A stretch of 64,000 nt of DNA from Eubacteriaceae bacterium (GCA_902362455.1 CABIWJ010000007.1:62001-126000); one strand, 5' to 3'. Counted from the stretch's first letter, positions 50,465 through 61,127 are shown. Notes: generated from the sequence alone by a model not told the origin. Numbers and translations: made by a program.

Positions 50465-53251
50465 ATGGCTGCGCAAGGCAAAAAGAAGAGTACAACCGGA
50501 AAGAGTACAGGCAGAAAGAGTACAGCCGGAAAGAGTACTGCAAGCAGAAAGCCGAATACAGCAAATAATAACCGGAGTCGTACAGGAAAAAGCAGTTCAT
50601 CAGTGAGAAGCAGTTCATCAGCAAGAAATAGTTCGGCAACTAAGAAGTATGATGACGGCACAAGTATTATTTCAAGTGATGTGAAGATAATTACCGGTTT
50701 TGCAATAGTAATCCTGTTAGAACTTAGTAATTTCTCGCTTATTGGCAGATTTGGTAATGCTATAAGTGGTTTTATGTTTGGAATATTTGGCTTATTTGCA
50801 TACATAGTACCGATTCTGGTATTCATTGCCATTGGTTTCTTTATTGCAAATGTAAGCAGTAGAAATGCGATGATGAAATTAGGGGCAGCAATAGTTTTAT
50901 TTATTACATTGTGTACATTCCTACAACTTGTATATGCAGGTAAAGATTATGGGTTCAGACTTACAGGTGTGTTTAATGCCTGCAGTATGGATAAAAATGG
51001 TGGTGGAATGTTAGGCGGATTATTTGCTGCCATATTATATTCTACAATAGGTATCTATGGTGCGTTTATAGTAGTGGTCGCCTTAATATTGATATCTATG
51101 GTTATAATTTCTGAGAAGTCATTGATAAATTCTGTTAAGCATGGAAGCAGACAGATGTATGACTCAGCAAGGAAAGATTTTAAACGAATGAAAGATAGCA
51201 GTGCAGAGAGGATTGCTAAAAAAGAACAGAATAAGATGGAGAGGGTTAAGAATACAGTCAGGGGCGTTAATCTTCATTCTAAAGTAACTGATGAGAATGC
51301 TGTAGATGCAAATGTGCATGAATTGTTGCAGAATGGTTCGTTATATCGTGGATATATTGATTCCGAGGAATTAGAGAAGACTGGTGCTAAGAATAATAAC
51401 AATGTCAGTAATAATGGATATAACGAAGGTGGACAAAAGAAACAGTACAGAACTGATTATAAGCCTGAATTTATTACGGATAGTAGAGATAATAGAGAAG
51501 ATTCAGAATACTCAGAACATTCAGATAATTCTTATGAAGAAAATTTTGATGAAGAACTTAGTGAAGTTGTGAGAAATGGCGAATTTAAGCCTAAAGAGAA
51601 GATAGAAGTAAGTAAAGCAGCTAAAGAAGTTATGAAAAGGAAAGCATTTTCGGGTGTACCAATTAAGAGTGCATCACCAGTTAAGGATATTCCGATAGAC
51701 AGACCTGTTCCTGATGTCGAGAAAGTTATTGAGCAACCTAAGGCTGTTGAAGAAGTGAGTAAAGGTAATAAATCAGGTCCATATTCAATGCCACCACTTA
51801 GTCTGCTTAGAAAAGGTATGATGCAAAAGAGAAGAAATGGTATGCGGCCTGGTGAAATAAGCGAGACAGCAGCTAAGCTTCAGGAAACTCTTAATGCATT
51901 TGGTGTAAAAGCAACTGTAATTAATGAAAGCAGAGGACCTTCAGTTACGAGATATGAATTACAACCTGAAACTGGAACAAAAGTAAGTAAGATTACATCT
52001 TTATCGGATGATATTAAGCTTAATTTAGCAGCAGCGGATATAAGAATAGAAGCGCCTATTCCAGGCAAGGCAGCAGTCGGAATAGAAGTTCCTAATGCTG
52101 AAAGGGATTCTGTATTCTTAAGAGACTTAATTGAGTCAGAAGAATTATCAAAGCATCCATCGAAGTTAGCATTTGCTGCAGGAATGGATATAGCCGGTAA
52201 AGTTGTGGTAGCGGATATTGCAAAGATGCCACATATGCTTATCGCAGGTACAACAGGTTCAGGTAAATCAGTATTTACTAACTCAATTATTATGAGTATT
52301 TTATTCAGAGCCAAACCATCAGAAGTCAAGATGATAATTGTCGATCCAAAAGTGGTTGAATTTGGTGTATATAATGGTATACCACACTTATTATCACCGG
52401 TAGTTACTGATCCTAAGAAAGCAGCAGGTGCACTTAACTGGGCAGTCGGTGAAATGGGTAAACGATATAAACAATTCTCAAAATATAACGTAAGAGACAT
52501 AAAAGGATATAATGAAAAGATTAAACAAATGGGTTATAAAGATGATAATGAACAGTTAGAACCGATGTATCAGATAGTAATTATCATTGACGAGTTAGCA
52601 GATCTTATGATGGTAGCCTCCAAAGAAGTTGAGAGTTCTATATGCCGTCTTGCACAGCTTGCAAGAGCAGCAGGAATACATCTTATTATAGCTACACAGA
52701 GACCATCTGTAGATGTTGTTACAGGTCTTATTAAAGCTAATATTCCATCAAGAGTTGCATTGTTAGTTTCATCTGGCACAGATTCAAGAACAATTATAGA
52801 TTGCAACGGTGGTGAGAAGTTACTTGGTAATGGAGATATGTTATTTTATCCATCAGGATATGTTAAACCTGTAAGATTGCAGGGGGCATTTGTATCGGAC
52901 GGAGAAGTACAAGCCGTTGTTAATTATCTTATTAATAATAACAAAGATGTCGAATATAACGAAGAGGTTGCTAAAGCGGAGATATCTACGCCTGACAACG
53001 ATAATCAGACTGCAGATGATGATGGAAATGATGTTTTATTTGAGGAGGCAGCAAGATTCGTTATCGAGAAAGACAAGGGTTCTACAAGTATGATTCAGCG
53101 AATGTTTAAAGTAGGTTTTAACCGGGCTTCAAGAATTATAGAACAGTTAGAGAAAGCCGGAGTCGTTGGCCCTGACGAGGGAACCAAACCAAGAAAAGTT
53201 CTTATGTCCCTTGAACAGTTCGAGGCAGGTCTTCATAAAGACACAGATTAA
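50465..53251 (+). CDS. ftsK: DNA translocase FtsK/SpoIIIE
   Basis: 928 residues. A Ser/Lys/Arg-rich N-terminal 50 residues precede four membrane helices (about 75-230). A long polar Glu/Asn linker covers about 240-450. The motor domain follows, with an alpha part (GPSVTRYELQPETGTKVSKI), Walker A GTTGSGKS near 600, IIDELADLMM, and the ATQRPSVDVVTGLIKANIP stretch. The C-terminal gamma winged helix (about 860-925, STSMIQRMFKVGFNRASRII) reads polar KOPS/SRS DNA motifs. It pumps chromosomes through the closing septum or into the forespore. GAGGA precedes ATG. Confidence 0.96.
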   Translation: MAAQGKKKSTTGKSTGRKSTAGKSTASRKPNTANNNRSRTGKSSSSVRSSSSARNSSATKKYDDGTSIISSDVKIITGFAIVILLELSNFSLIGRFGNAISGFMFGIFGLFAYIVPILVFIAIGFFIANVSSRNAMMKLGAAIVLFITLCTFLQLVYAGKDYGFRLTGVFNACSMDKNGGGMLGGLFAAILYSTIGIYGAFIVVVALILISMVIISEKSLINSVKHGSRQMYDSARKDFKRMKDSSAERIAKKEQNKMERVKNTVRGVNLHSKVTDENAVDANVHELLQNGSLYRGYIDSEELEKTGAKNNNNVSNNGYNEGGQKKQYRTDYKPEFITDSRDNREDSEYSEHSDNSYEENFDEELSEVVRNGEFKPKEKIEVSKAAKEVMKRKAFSGVPIKSASPVKDIPIDRPVPDVEKVIEQPKAVEEVSKGNKSGPYSMPPLSLLRKGMMQKRRNGMRPGEISETAAKLQETLNAFGVKATVINESRGPSVTRYELQPETGTKVSKITSLSDDIKLNLAAADIRIEAPIPGKAAVGIEVPNAERDSVFLRDLIESEELSKHPSKLAFAAGMDIAGKVVVADIAKMPHMLIAGTTGSGKSVFTNSIIMSILFRAKPSEVKMIIVDPKVVEFGVYNGIPHLLSPVVTDPKKAAGALNWAVGEMGKRYKQFSKYNVRDIKGYNEKIKQMGYKDDNEQLEPMYQIVIIIDELADLMMVASKEVESSICRLAQLARAAGIHLIIATQRPSVDVVTGLIKANIPSRVALLVSSGTDSRTIIDCNGGEKLLGNGDMLFYPSGYVKPVRLQGAFVSDGEVQAVVNYLINNNKDVEYNEEVAKAEISTPDNDNQTADDDGNDVLFEEAARFVIEKDKGSTSMIQRMFKVGFNRASRIIEQLEKAGVVGPDEGTKPRKVLMSLEQFEAGLHKDTD

Positions 53252-53375
53252 TTAGAAATTGTATATTAAAATATATTTACACAGCATATGAGAAAATATT
53301 CGTTAGAATATAAGTGGTTGTGAAATAACAACTAGTTATGATATGATTAGAAAACACAAAATAAAAGGCTAAACA

Positions 53376-53402
53376 GCATATTAAACATATGCAGAAATGA
53401 GG
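53376..53402 (+). promoter_or_regulatory. Hairpin plus CAGAAATGAGG box at the fhs start
   Basis: GCATAT (53376-53381) pairs with ATATGC (53387-53392), followed directly by AGAAATGAGG, six bases before ATG 53409. No ZTP riboswitch was seen in this leader. Confidence 0.5.
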
Positions 53403-53408
53403 TAGAAA

Positions 53409-55091
53409 ATGGAAAAGAAATATAAGTCAGATATTGAAATTGCACAGGAAGCAACTATGTTACCTATTAAAGAGGTAGCTGCTAAAATCGGTATCGAAGA
53501 AGATGATTTAGAATTATATGGTAAATATAAGGCAAAATTAACAAATGAATATCAGGATAAAATTAAGAATAACAAAGATGGTAAATTAGTTTTAGTTACA
53601 GCTATTAATCCTACACCGGCAGGAGAGGGAAAGACAACTATAACTGTTGGCTTAGGACAGGCATTAAGCAAGTTAAATAAGAAATCAATTATTGCTCTTA
53701 GAGAACCATCACTTGGACCATGTTTTGGTATTAAAGGTGGTGCAGCAGGAGGCGGATATTCACAGGTTGTACCAATGGAGGAGCTAAATCTTCATTTTAC
53801 AGGAGATTTCCATGCGATTACATCGGCTAACAACCTTTTAGCTGCATTATTAGATAACCATATCCAGCAGGGAAATGAGTTAAGAATTGATACAAGACAG
53901 GTTGTATGGAAGAGATGTCTGGATATGAACGACAGAGTATTAAGAAATGTTGTTGTTGGACTTGGTTCTAAAATGGACGGAGTTGTAAGAGAAGACCATT
54001 TCGTAATTACAGTTGCTTCAGAGATAATGGCGATCCTTTGTCTTGCAAATGATATGAATGATTTAAAAGAAAGATTAGGAAAAATAATTGTTGCATATAA
54101 TTATGATGGTGAGCCTGTAACAGCTAAGGATTTAAATGCAATAGGTGCTATGGCAGCATTACTTAAGGATGCAATCAAGCCTAATCTTATCCAGACATTA
54201 GAGCATACACCAGCATTAGTGCATGGCGGACCATTTGCAAATATTGCTCATGGCTGTAATTCAGTAAGAGCTACAAAGACAGCACTTAAGATGGCAGATA
54301 TTGTTGTTACTGAAGCAGGCTTTGGCGCAGACTTAGGTGCAGAAAAATTCTTTGATATTAAGTGCAGAATGTCAGGATTAAAACCTGATGCAGTGGTATT
54401 AGTAGCAACTGTAAGAGCATTAAAATATAATGGTGGTGTTCCTAAAACAGAGCTTAATAATGAGAATTTAGAGGCTCTTGAAAAAGGTATTGTTAATCTT
54501 GAGAAGCATATTGAGAACTTACAACAGTATAAAGTACCTATCGTAGTTACACTTAATTCATTTGTGACTGATACTGAGGCTGAATATGCATTTGTAAAGA
54601 AATTCTGCGAGGACAGAGGTTGCGAATTCGCCTTAGCAAAAGTATGGGAAAATGGTGGAGACGGTGGAATTGAATTAGCTAACAAGGTTATAGAAACATT
54701 AGAGAAAAAAGAAAGCAAATTCGAAGTATTATATCCGGATGAAATGTCTCTTGAAGATAAGATTAAGACAATAGCAACAAAGATTTACGGTGCAGATGAT
54801 GTTACATATTCACCAGCAGCTAAGAAAGCACTTGCTAAGATAACAGAGATGGGCTTTGGAAATCTTCCGGTATGTATGGCCAAGAATCAGTACTCATTAT
54901 CCGATGACCAGACTAAGCTTGGACGACCAACAGGCTTTAATGTAAATATCAGAGAAGTATATGTATCAGCAGGTGCAGGTTTCGTAGTTGCTATTACAGG
55001 TGCGATAATGACAATGCCTGGATTACCAAAGAAACCGGCTGCATTTAATATAGATGTGAATAATGAAGGCGTAATTGAGGGATTATTTTAA
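53409..55091 (+). CDS. fhs: Formate-tetrahydrofolate ligase
   Basis: 560 residues, the family length. [11 protein letters not shown] (about 68-78) is the P-loop, and [22 protein letters not shown] and [13 protein letters not shown] are signatures. It makes 10-formyl-THF from formate, THF and ATP, the entry to the methyl branch of one-carbon metabolism. With folD at 57748 and the MetE-like methyltransferase, the window covers several one-carbon steps. Its start follows the hairpin-AGAAATGAGG box. Confidence 0.97.
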   Translation: MEKKYKSDIEIAQEATMLPIKEVAAKIGIEEDDLELYGKYKAKLTNEYQDKIKNNKDGKLVLVTAINPTPAGEGKTTITVGLGQALSKLNKKSIIALREPSLGPCFGIKGGAAGGGYSQVVPMEELNLHFTGDFHAITSANNLLAALLDNHIQQGNELRIDTRQVVWKRCLDMNDRVLRNVVVGLGSKMDGVVREDHFVITVASEIMAILCLANDMNDLKERLGKIIVAYNYDGEPVTAKDLNAIGAMAALLKDAIKPNLIQTLEHTPALVHGGPFANIAHGCNSVRATKTALKMADIVVTEAGFGADLGAEKFFDIKCRMSGLKPDAVVLVATVRALKYNGGVPKTELNNENLEALEKGIVNLEKHIENLQQYKVPIVVTLNSFVTDTEAEYAFVKKFCEDRGCEFALAKVWENGGDGGIELANKVIETLEKKESKFEVLYPDEMSLEDKIKTIATKIYGADDVTYSPAAKKALAKITEMGFGNLPVCMAKNQYSLSDDQTKLGRPTGFNVNIREVYVSAGAGFVVAITGAIMTMPGLPKKPAAFNIDVNNEGVIEGLF

Positions 55092-55104
55092 AGAAATGTG
55101 AATA

Positions 55105-55240
55105 GTGCGAAAAATAATGCTGATGCGATTATTTTTTGCACCGCTAAATGTGTCGCAGGCGTCATATTTAGTTTTTATCGCAGGGCTGAATTTGAGATTA
55201 AGCTTGCGATTCCTCCGACGTAAACGTCTGCGGAATGGAG
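55105..55240 (+). repeat. Structured 5' element, family II, copy B (dapF)
   Basis: Fills the gap between fhs and dapF. Hairpin 1 is GTGCGAAAAATAAT (55105-55118) with 55128-55141. Hairpin 2 is CTAAATGTG with CATATTTAG, then TTTTTAT. Hairpin 3 is CGCAGGGCT with AGCTTGCG. Hairpin 4 is TTCCTCCGACG (55210-55220) with CGTCTGCGGAA (55225-55235), running into TGGAG, the dapF ribosome site. A frame from GTG 55098 reads 41 codons containing AKNNADAIIF, ending at 55223, without a good ribosome site. Compared with the priA copy, stems differ but pairing is kept. Confidence 0.8.
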
Positions 55241-55246
55241 AATATT

Positions 55247-56092
55247 ATGAAGTTAAAATTTTCTAAAATGCATGGAACAGGAAATGATTATGTATATGTG
55301 AATGGTTTTACAGAGAAGTTAGATAATCCATCAGAAACAGCAATAAAGCTAAGTGACAGACATTTTGCAATTGGAAGCGATGGACTTATAATCGTAGCAC
55401 CATCTGAAGTTGCAGATGTAAGAATGATTATGTTTAACTCAGACGGTTCAGAGGGTAAAATGTGTGGAAATGGTATTAGATGTGTTGCAAAGTATGCTTA
55501 TGACCATAATCTTACAGATAAGAAAGAGATGACGATAGAGACGGCTTCTGGAATTAAGACAATTAAGGTAACTGTTGATGAGAATAACAAGGTCGAATAT
55601 GCAGAAGTTAATATGGGTAAGGCAATATTAAAACCGGCTGATATTCCTATGAAGACAGAGGGAGATTCATTTATTGCAAAGGAAGTGACAGTAAATGGCA
55701 CTACATATGTTGCGACTGCAGTATCTATGGGAAATCCACATATGGTAATATTCACACATGGAATTGATGAACTTAATTTAGATGAAATAGGACCATATTT
55801 TGAAAATCAGGAGTTATTCCCTGAAAAGGTGAATACAGAATTTGTTGAAGTAATAGATGACCATAACTTCAAGATGAGAGTGTATGAAAGAGGCACAGGC
55901 GAGACAATGTCCTGCGGAACAGGAACGTGTGCGGTAACAGTAGCAGCAGTCTTAAATGGTTTTGCTAAATATGGTGAAGAACTTAATATCCATATCAGAG
56001 GCGGTGAATTAAAAGACACTTACTATGAAGATGGTACTGTAATTATGAAAGGTAAGGCAACTCACGTATTTGATGGTGAAATAGAAATATAA
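55247..56092 (+). CDS. dapF: Diaminopimelate epimerase
   Basis: 281 residues. FSKMHGTGNDYVYV starts the fold. The two catalytic cysteines lie in MCGNGIRC (N-terminal half) and SCGTGTCA (C-terminal half). It converts LL- to meso-diaminopimelate for peptidoglycan and lysine. The longest frame begins at 55235, but that ATG is inside the GGAATGGAG ribosome box; ATG 55247 is the normal start of the family. It is followed by murE, which uses its product. Confidence 0.96.
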   Translation: MKLKFSKMHGTGNDYVYVNGFTEKLDNPSETAIKLSDRHFAIGSDGLIIVAPSEVADVRMIMFNSDGSEGKMCGNGIRCVAKYAYDHNLTDKKEMTIETASGIKTIKVTVDENNKVEYAEVNMGKAILKPADIPMKTEGDSFIAKEVTVNGTTYVATAVSMGNPHMVIFTHGIDELNLDEIGPYFENQELFPEKVNTEFVEVIDDHNFKMRVYERGTGETMSCGTGTCAVTVAAVLNGFAKYGEELNIHIRGGELKDTYYEDGTVIMKGKATHVFDGEIEI

Positions 56093-56094
56093 TA

Positions 56095-56249
56095 TGATGC
56101 CAGGGTGTAACACGGAACAATTCGTAGGCATCAAATATCGGGGCTTATGCCACGAAAATCATAATATAGAAATATAATATATAAGTGGATAATTGATTGG
56201 CGGTACATCATTTATTCTGAAAATATAAAATATACCGCAGAAATGAGAG
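56095..56249 (+). promoter_or_regulatory. Structured leader of murE
   Basis: TGATGCC (56095-56101) pairs with GGCATCA (56127-56133). Further on, GCGGTA (56200-56205) pairs with TACCGC (56233-56238), followed directly by AGAAATGAGAG and the ATG at 56255. The second hairpin follows the same hairpin-box design as fhs and dapF. Confidence 0.5.
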
Positions 56250-56254
56250 TGCAT

Positions 56255-57748
56255 ATGAAATTATCAGAATGTTTAGTTAACTTAGATTATGAATGTCTAA
56301 AAGGTAATGTTGATAATGTAATTAATGATGTTGTATATGATTCCAGAAAAGCAAATGCAGACAATGCATTTATATGTATTGTTGGTGCTGTAACTGATGG
56401 ACATAAGTATATTAGTGCAACACTAGATAAAGGCTGTAAAGTATTCGTGGTAGAAAAAGATATGAATGATTTACCGGAACTTACAGACAGAGATGTAACT
56501 GTTATTAAAGTTAAAGATACGAGAATAGCTTTATCATATATGTCGGCAGCAATATTTGATTATCCAGCTAAGAAACTAAAGACAGTCGGAATTACAGGAA
56601 CAAAAGGCAAGACAACAACAACGTTTATGGTAAGAACCATATTAGAGCATCATGGATTAAAGGTAGGTATTATCGGAACAACTGGTGTATATATGGGCAA
56701 CAAATTCTTTGAGATTCACAATACTACGCCTGAATCATATGAGATCCATAAATTCTTCAATATGATGGTAGAAGAAGGTTGTGATGTCTGCGTTATGGAA
56801 GTTTCTTCACAGGCATTAAAACTTAACAGAACAGCAGGAATAGAATTTGATTGTGGTGTATTTACTAATCTTTCGCCTGACCATATCGGGGAAAATGAAC
56901 ATGCTGATTATAATGAATATGTCTATTGTAAGAGCCTTTTATTCAAACAATGTAAGCATGGAATATTTAATATAGATGATAAAGAAGCTGTAAATATGAT
57001 GAAAGAAGCTGTATGTGACAAGCACACATATGGCTTTAGCGAGAATGCAGATTTGCATATTGATAATATTGAATACATTGTAAGACCGGGATTTATTGGA
57101 ATAGGCTTTGATGCACATGGAGTAGTTAATGAGCATTTCGAAGTTAATACTCCGGGTAAATTTTCAGCATATAATGCAATGTCAGCTATTATGGTATCAG
57201 AGATATTTGGCGTGAACAGTGAAGATATTAAGGCTGGTTTATTAAATACATTTGTTAAGGGAAGAGTAGAATCAGTAAAGATTTCTGACAGATTTACATT
57301 ATTAATTGACTATGCACATAATGCTATGAGTATGGAAAGCCTTCTTACAACAATAAGAGCGTATAATCCTAAACGTATTGTAAGTCTGTTTGGCTGTGGT
57401 GGTAACCGTTCGAAATTAAGAAGATATGAAATGGGAGAAATATCAGGTAAATATGCAGATTTATCGATTATAACAGCCGATAATTCCAGATTTGAAAATG
57501 TTTTAGATATTATCGAGGATATCAAAGTCGGAATTAATAAGACTGATGGCAAATATATTGTAATACCTGACAGAAAAGAAGCAATAAGATACAGCATTGA
57601 AAATGCAATAGACGGAGATATAGTTCTTCTGCTTGGAAAAGGACATGAGGATTATCAGGAGATTGAGGGTGTAAGATACCCTTTTGATGAAAGAGTAATT
57701 ATTAAAGAGATACTTGAAGATTTAGAGAAAGAAGGTAAGAAGATATAA
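56255..57748 (+). CDS. murE: UDP-MurNAc-tripeptide synthetase (MurE)
   Basis: About 497 residues with the three Mur ligase domains. SRKANADNAFICIVG is in the N-terminal UDP-binding domain, GITGTKGKTTTT is the ATP P-loop (about 108-119), and VMEVSSQALKLNRTAG is in the central domain. The C-terminal substrate loop reads TADNSRFEN, with the Arg seen in meso-DAP-adding enzymes (DNPR in most), so meso-DAP rather than Lys is expected. ATG 56255 is preferred over 56243 because GAGAG lies between them. Its last base is shared with the folD start codon. Confidence 0.94.
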   Translation: MKLSECLVNLDYECLKGNVDNVINDVVYDSRKANADNAFICIVGAVTDGHKYISATLDKGCKVFVVEKDMNDLPELTDRDVTVIKVKDTRIALSYMSAAIFDYPAKKLKTVGITGTKGKTTTTFMVRTILEHHGLKVGIIGTTGVYMGNKFFEIHNTTPESYEIHKFFNMMVEEGCDVCVMEVSSQALKLNRTAGIEFDCGVFTNLSPDHIGENEHADYNEYVYCKSLLFKQCKHGIFNIDDKEAVNMMKEAVCDKHTYGFSENADLHIDNIEYIVRPGFIGIGFDAHGVVNEHFEVNTPGKFSAYNAMSAIMVSEIFGVNSEDIKAGLLNTFVKGRVESVKISDRFTLLIDYAHNAMSMESLLTTIRAYNPKRIVSLFGCGGNRSKLRRYEMGEISGKYADLSIITADNSRFENVLDIIEDIKVGINKTDGKYIVIPDRKEAIRYSIENAIDGDIVLLLGKGHEDYQEIEGVRYPFDERVIIKEILEDLEKEGKKI

Positions 57749-58593
57749 TGGCACAGATAATTGATGGTAAAAAGATTTCTAAAGAATTAAAAGATGAATT
57801 AAAAGAGAAAGTCGCTAAGTATAAAGAAGAAGGCGTTGAGATAACTTTAGCAGTTATTCAGGTTGGCAATGATAAAGCAAGCAGCGTATATGTTGGAAAT
57901 AAGAAGAAAGCCTGTGAATACATAGGAATTAAATCTTTATCTTATGAATTAGAGGAAAGCACTACTGAAGAAGAATTGTTAAATCTTATTAAAGAACTTA
58001 ACAATCGTAAGGATGTCAACGGAATCTTAGTCCAGTTACCACTTCCAAAGCATATTAATGAAGATAAGGTTATAGAAACTATTGATGCCAAAAAAGATGT
58101 TGACGGTTTCCACCCAATGAGTGTCGGTGCATTATCTATTGGTAAAAAAGGCTTTATATCATGCACACCTTATGGAATTATTGAATTATTAAAGAGAAGT
58201 AATATAGATATAGATGGTAAGGAATGTGTAGTAATAGGAAGAAGTAATATTGTAGGAAAGCCTATGTCAATGTTACTCTTAAGAGAAAATGCTACAGTTA
58301 CGGTTGCACATTCACATACAAAGAATCTTAAAGAAGTAGCTAAGAGAGCAGACATATTAGTTGTGGCAATAGGTAAACCCCAGTTTATTAATTCAGAATA
58401 TGTAAAAGAGGGTGCAGTTGTTATAGACGTTGGTATCCACAGAGATGAGAATAACAAGTTATGCGGTGATGTGGATTATGAAGATGTATTTCCACACGCA
58501 AGTGCAATTACACCGGTTCCGGGTGGAGTTGGTCCTATGACAATTGCAATGCTTATGAAGAATTGTGTAAATGCAGTAGAGATACAGAAATAA
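57748..58593 (+). CDS. folD: Bifunctional methylenetetrahydrofolate dehydrogenase/cyclohydrolase
   Basis: 281 residues. The catalytic region YVGNKKKACEYIGI (Tyr/Lys pair), QLPLPKHI, GRSNIVGKPMSMLL for NADP binding and PGGVGPMTIAML at the end are all intact. It interconverts 5,10-methylene-, methenyl- and 10-formyl-THF, linking the fhs product to the methylene pool. AAGAAGG precedes ATG, and the start overlaps the murE stop by one base, so the two are translationally coupled despite unrelated pathways. Confidence 0.97.
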   Translation: MAQIIDGKKISKELKDELKEKVAKYKEEGVEITLAVIQVGNDKASSVYVGNKKKACEYIGIKSLSYELEESTTEEELLNLIKELNNRKDVNGILVQLPLPKHINEDKVIETIDAKKDVDGFHPMSVGALSIGKKGFISCTPYGIIELLKRSNIDIDGKECVVIGRSNIVGKPMSMLLLRENATVTVAHSHTKNLKEVAKRADILVVAIGKPQFINSEYVKEGAVVIDVGIHRDENNKLCGDVDYEDVFPHASAITPVPGGVGPMTIAMLMKNCVNAVEIQK

Positions 58594-58616
58594 AGCAATA
58601 ATGCGGAATGGAGAAA

Positions 58617-58751
58617 GTTTGAAAAATAATGCCGATGCAGATATTTTTCAAACAGCTATTTGTGCCGTAGACGTCACAAAGTAGCCATTATCGCAGGGCA
58701 AAATTTGAGATTTTGCCCGCGATTCCTTCGACGTAAACGTCTACGGAATGG
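58617..58751 (+). repeat. Structured 5' element, family II, copy C (priA)
   Basis: Hairpin 1 is GTTTGAAAAATA (58617-58628) with TATTTTTCAAAC (58642-58653), perfect. Hairpin 2 is GCTATTTGTG with CACAAAGTAGC. Hairpin 3 is GGGCAAAAT with ATTTTGCCC. Hairpin 4 is TTCCTTCGACG with CGTCTACGGAA, then TGGAG, the priA ribosome site. The element is preceded by GCGGAATGGAGAA (58603-58615) and ends in ACGGAATGGAGAA, giving a direct repeat at both edges. The upstream box lies five bases before TTG 58619, which opens a 21-codon frame beginning KNNADADIF after its first residue. Confidence 0.8.
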
Positions 58752-58759
58752 AGAAGAAT

Positions 58760-61003
58760 GTGAAATTTGCTAATATTGTTGTGGATATTTCACATGAAAA
58801 ACTTGATAAAACATTTCAATATATCATACCGGATAATCTGACTGATAAGATAATGATAGGTTCTCAGGTTGAAATACCATTTGGTAAAGGTAACAGGGTT
58901 ATTAGTGGCTATGTATTAGAGATAACGGATACAGCATTATATGATGTTGAGAAGTTAAAAGCTGTAATCGGAATTAAAAAGGGCAGTCTTAAAGTAGAAT
59001 CACAGCTTATTGCTCTGGCGTGGTTTATTAAGGAACGCTATGGCTCGACAATGAATAAGGCACTTAAAACAGTTATACCAATTAAGCAAACCGTAAAAAG
59101 CCTTGAGAAGAAATATATAAAACTTAAGGTTAGTAAGGCAGAGGCACTTGAGTTATATGCTAAATACAGTGGAATGAAAAATACTGTGGCAAGGGCTACA
59201 GTCATTAAAGAACTCACTGAAAATTCCATTATTTCTTATGAAATTGTAACAGACAAGCTTAAAGTTTCAGATGCGGTTTTGAAGAATCTTGAGAAGTCAG
59301 GGATAATTGAGATAATTCGTGATACATTTTATAGAAATCCTGTAGAAGATTATGGTGAGCAGAATTATAATATCGAATTAAATGACAAGCAGAGAGAAAT
59401 TGCAGACAGCATAAAAGCTGATATAAATGCAGGTAATAATAATACACATCTTATATTTGGAGTTACCGGAAGCGGAAAAACAGAAGTATATATGGATATT
59501 ATAGAGAATGTCATCAATAGAGATAAAGAAGCTATTGTACTTATTCCTGAAATTGCGCTTACTTATCAGACAATTAAAAGATTCTATAAGAAATTTGGTA
59601 ACAAGGTATCAATTATTAACTCTAAATTATCGGCAGGTGAAAAGTTCGATCAGTTTGAGCGGGCAAAGAACGGTGAAGTTAAGATTATGATTGGCCCAAG
59701 GTCTGCGCTGTTTACACCGTTTAGAAATCTCGGACTTATTGTTATAGATGAGGAACACGAAAGTGCATACAAAAGCGACCAGGTTCCTAAATATCATGCA
59801 AGAGATGTTGCAATTGAAAGAGGAAGAATTGCTAATGCAACAGTAATATTAGGCTCGGCAACACCATCAGTTAATACATTTTATAAGGCATTATCAGGCG
59901 AATATGTTTTGCACAGACTTGATAAAAGAGCAAATAATAAGAAATTACCGGATGTTCATATAGTAGATTTGAGAAAAGAATTAGAATTTGGAAACAGAGA
60001 TATTCTTAGTATTAAGTTAAAAGAACTGATTGTAGACAGGTTAGCGAAAAAGGAACAGATAATTTTATTTATTAACAGACGAGGCTATTCATCTTTCGTA
60101 TCATGTCGTTCCTGTGGCAAATCGATAAAATGCCCACATTGTGATGTTACATTGACACTTCATAAATATAGAGGTGGCGTTGATAAACTTAAATGTCACT
60201 ATTGCGGGTATTCAATACCGATGCCCAAGGTATGTCCTGTATGCTCTTCTAAATATATAGGAAGGTTTGGAATTGGTACTGAGCAGGTCGAGGAAAGAAT
60301 TAATGAAACATTTCCTATGGCAAGAACACTCAGAATGGATATGGATACTACAAAGGGTAAAAAGGACCATGAAAATATTCTGTCAGCATTTGCAAATGGA
60401 GAGGCTGATATTTTAGTAGGAACCCAGATGATTGTAAAAGGACATGATTTTCCAAATGTAAGTTTAGTAGGAATTATCGCAGCAGATTTATCGTTATTTT
60501 CATCGGATTATATGGCATCAGAACGGACATTTGAATTGCTTACCCAGGCAGCAGGCAGGGCAGGCAGAGGAGATAAAGACGGAGAAGTTGTGGTACAGAC
60601 TTATAATCCTGAAGAAATGTGTATTCAGATGGCTGTGTCGCAGAATTATGAGGAATTCTACAAAAATGAAATCAGCTATAGAAAGTTGATGGGTTATCCT
60701 CCAGTCTGCAATATGTGTGTGATACTTGTGAGTGATAAAAATGAACAATTAGCACAAGAAGTTGTGGACGATATAGCACATAGAATAGAAAAGAGTAACA
60801 TAGACGGTTTAATGATATTAGGACCATCTAAAGCAATGGTTTCTAAGATAAATGATGTCTACAGAAATGTTATATATATTAAACATACAGATGAAAATGT
60901 AATAATAAAAGTCAAAAATGCAGTACAGAAATATCTTGAAATGGTAACCGAATATAAAGATGTATCGGTACAGTTTGATTACAATCCTATGTCAGGATAT
61001 TAG
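58760..61003 (+). CDS. priA: Primosomal replication restart helicase PriA
   Basis: About 747 residues. The N-terminal 3'-end-binding domain (FQYIIPDNL, VEIPFGKGNRVISGYV) is followed by a helicase core with Walker A GVTGSGKTE (near 230) and the DEEH box. Two zinc-binding Cys clusters (CRSCGKSIKCPHC and CHYCGYSIPMPKVCPVC) are present, then GTQMIVKGHDFPNV and QAAGRAGRG. PriA reloads the replisome at collapsed forks. GTG 58760 is taken as the start because ATG 58748 lies within the GGAATGGAG box. It heads the def-fmt-rsmB group. Confidence 0.95.
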   Translation: MKFANIVVDISHEKLDKTFQYIIPDNLTDKIMIGSQVEIPFGKGNRVISGYVLEITDTALYDVEKLKAVIGIKKGSLKVESQLIALAWFIKERYGSTMNKALKTVIPIKQTVKSLEKKYIKLKVSKAEALELYAKYSGMKNTVARATVIKELTENSIISYEIVTDKLKVSDAVLKNLEKSGIIEIIRDTFYRNPVEDYGEQNYNIELNDKQREIADSIKADINAGNNNTHLIFGVTGSGKTEVYMDIIENVINRDKEAIVLIPEIALTYQTIKRFYKKFGNKVSIINSKLSAGEKFDQFERAKNGEVKIMIGPRSALFTPFRNLGLIVIDEEHESAYKSDQVPKYHARDVAIERGRIANATVILGSATPSVNTFYKALSGEYVLHRLDKRANNKKLPDVHIVDLRKELEFGNRDILSIKLKELIVDRLAKKEQIILFINRRGYSSFVSCRSCGKSIKCPHCDVTLTLHKYRGGVDKLKCHYCGYSIPMPKVCPVCSSKYIGRFGIGTEQVEERINETFPMARTLRMDMDTTKGKKDHENILSAFANGEADILVGTQMIVKGHDFPNVSLVGIIAADLSLFSSDYMASERTFELLTQAAGRAGRGDKDGEVVVQTYNPEEMCIQMAVSQNYEEFYKNEISYRKLMGYPPVCNMCVILVSDKNEQLAQEVVDDIAHRIEKSNIDGLMILGPSKAMVSKINDVYRNVIYIKHTDENVIIKVKNAVQKYLEMVTEYKDVSVQFDYNPMSGY

Positions 61004-61127
61004 ATTATATAAATTAAAGTGTGATTAGATTATAAGTTATAGAATTACTTTGATTTATGCATTTGATTATATAACGTTATAGATTATGAATTTATAATTA
61101 TAAAAAGAAAAGGAAAAGGTGATAAAA

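Noticed and set aside
53252..53408. ZTP riboswitch before fhs
   Set aside because: The leader lacks the GC-rich conserved core of the pfl motif; only the small hairpin-box is present.
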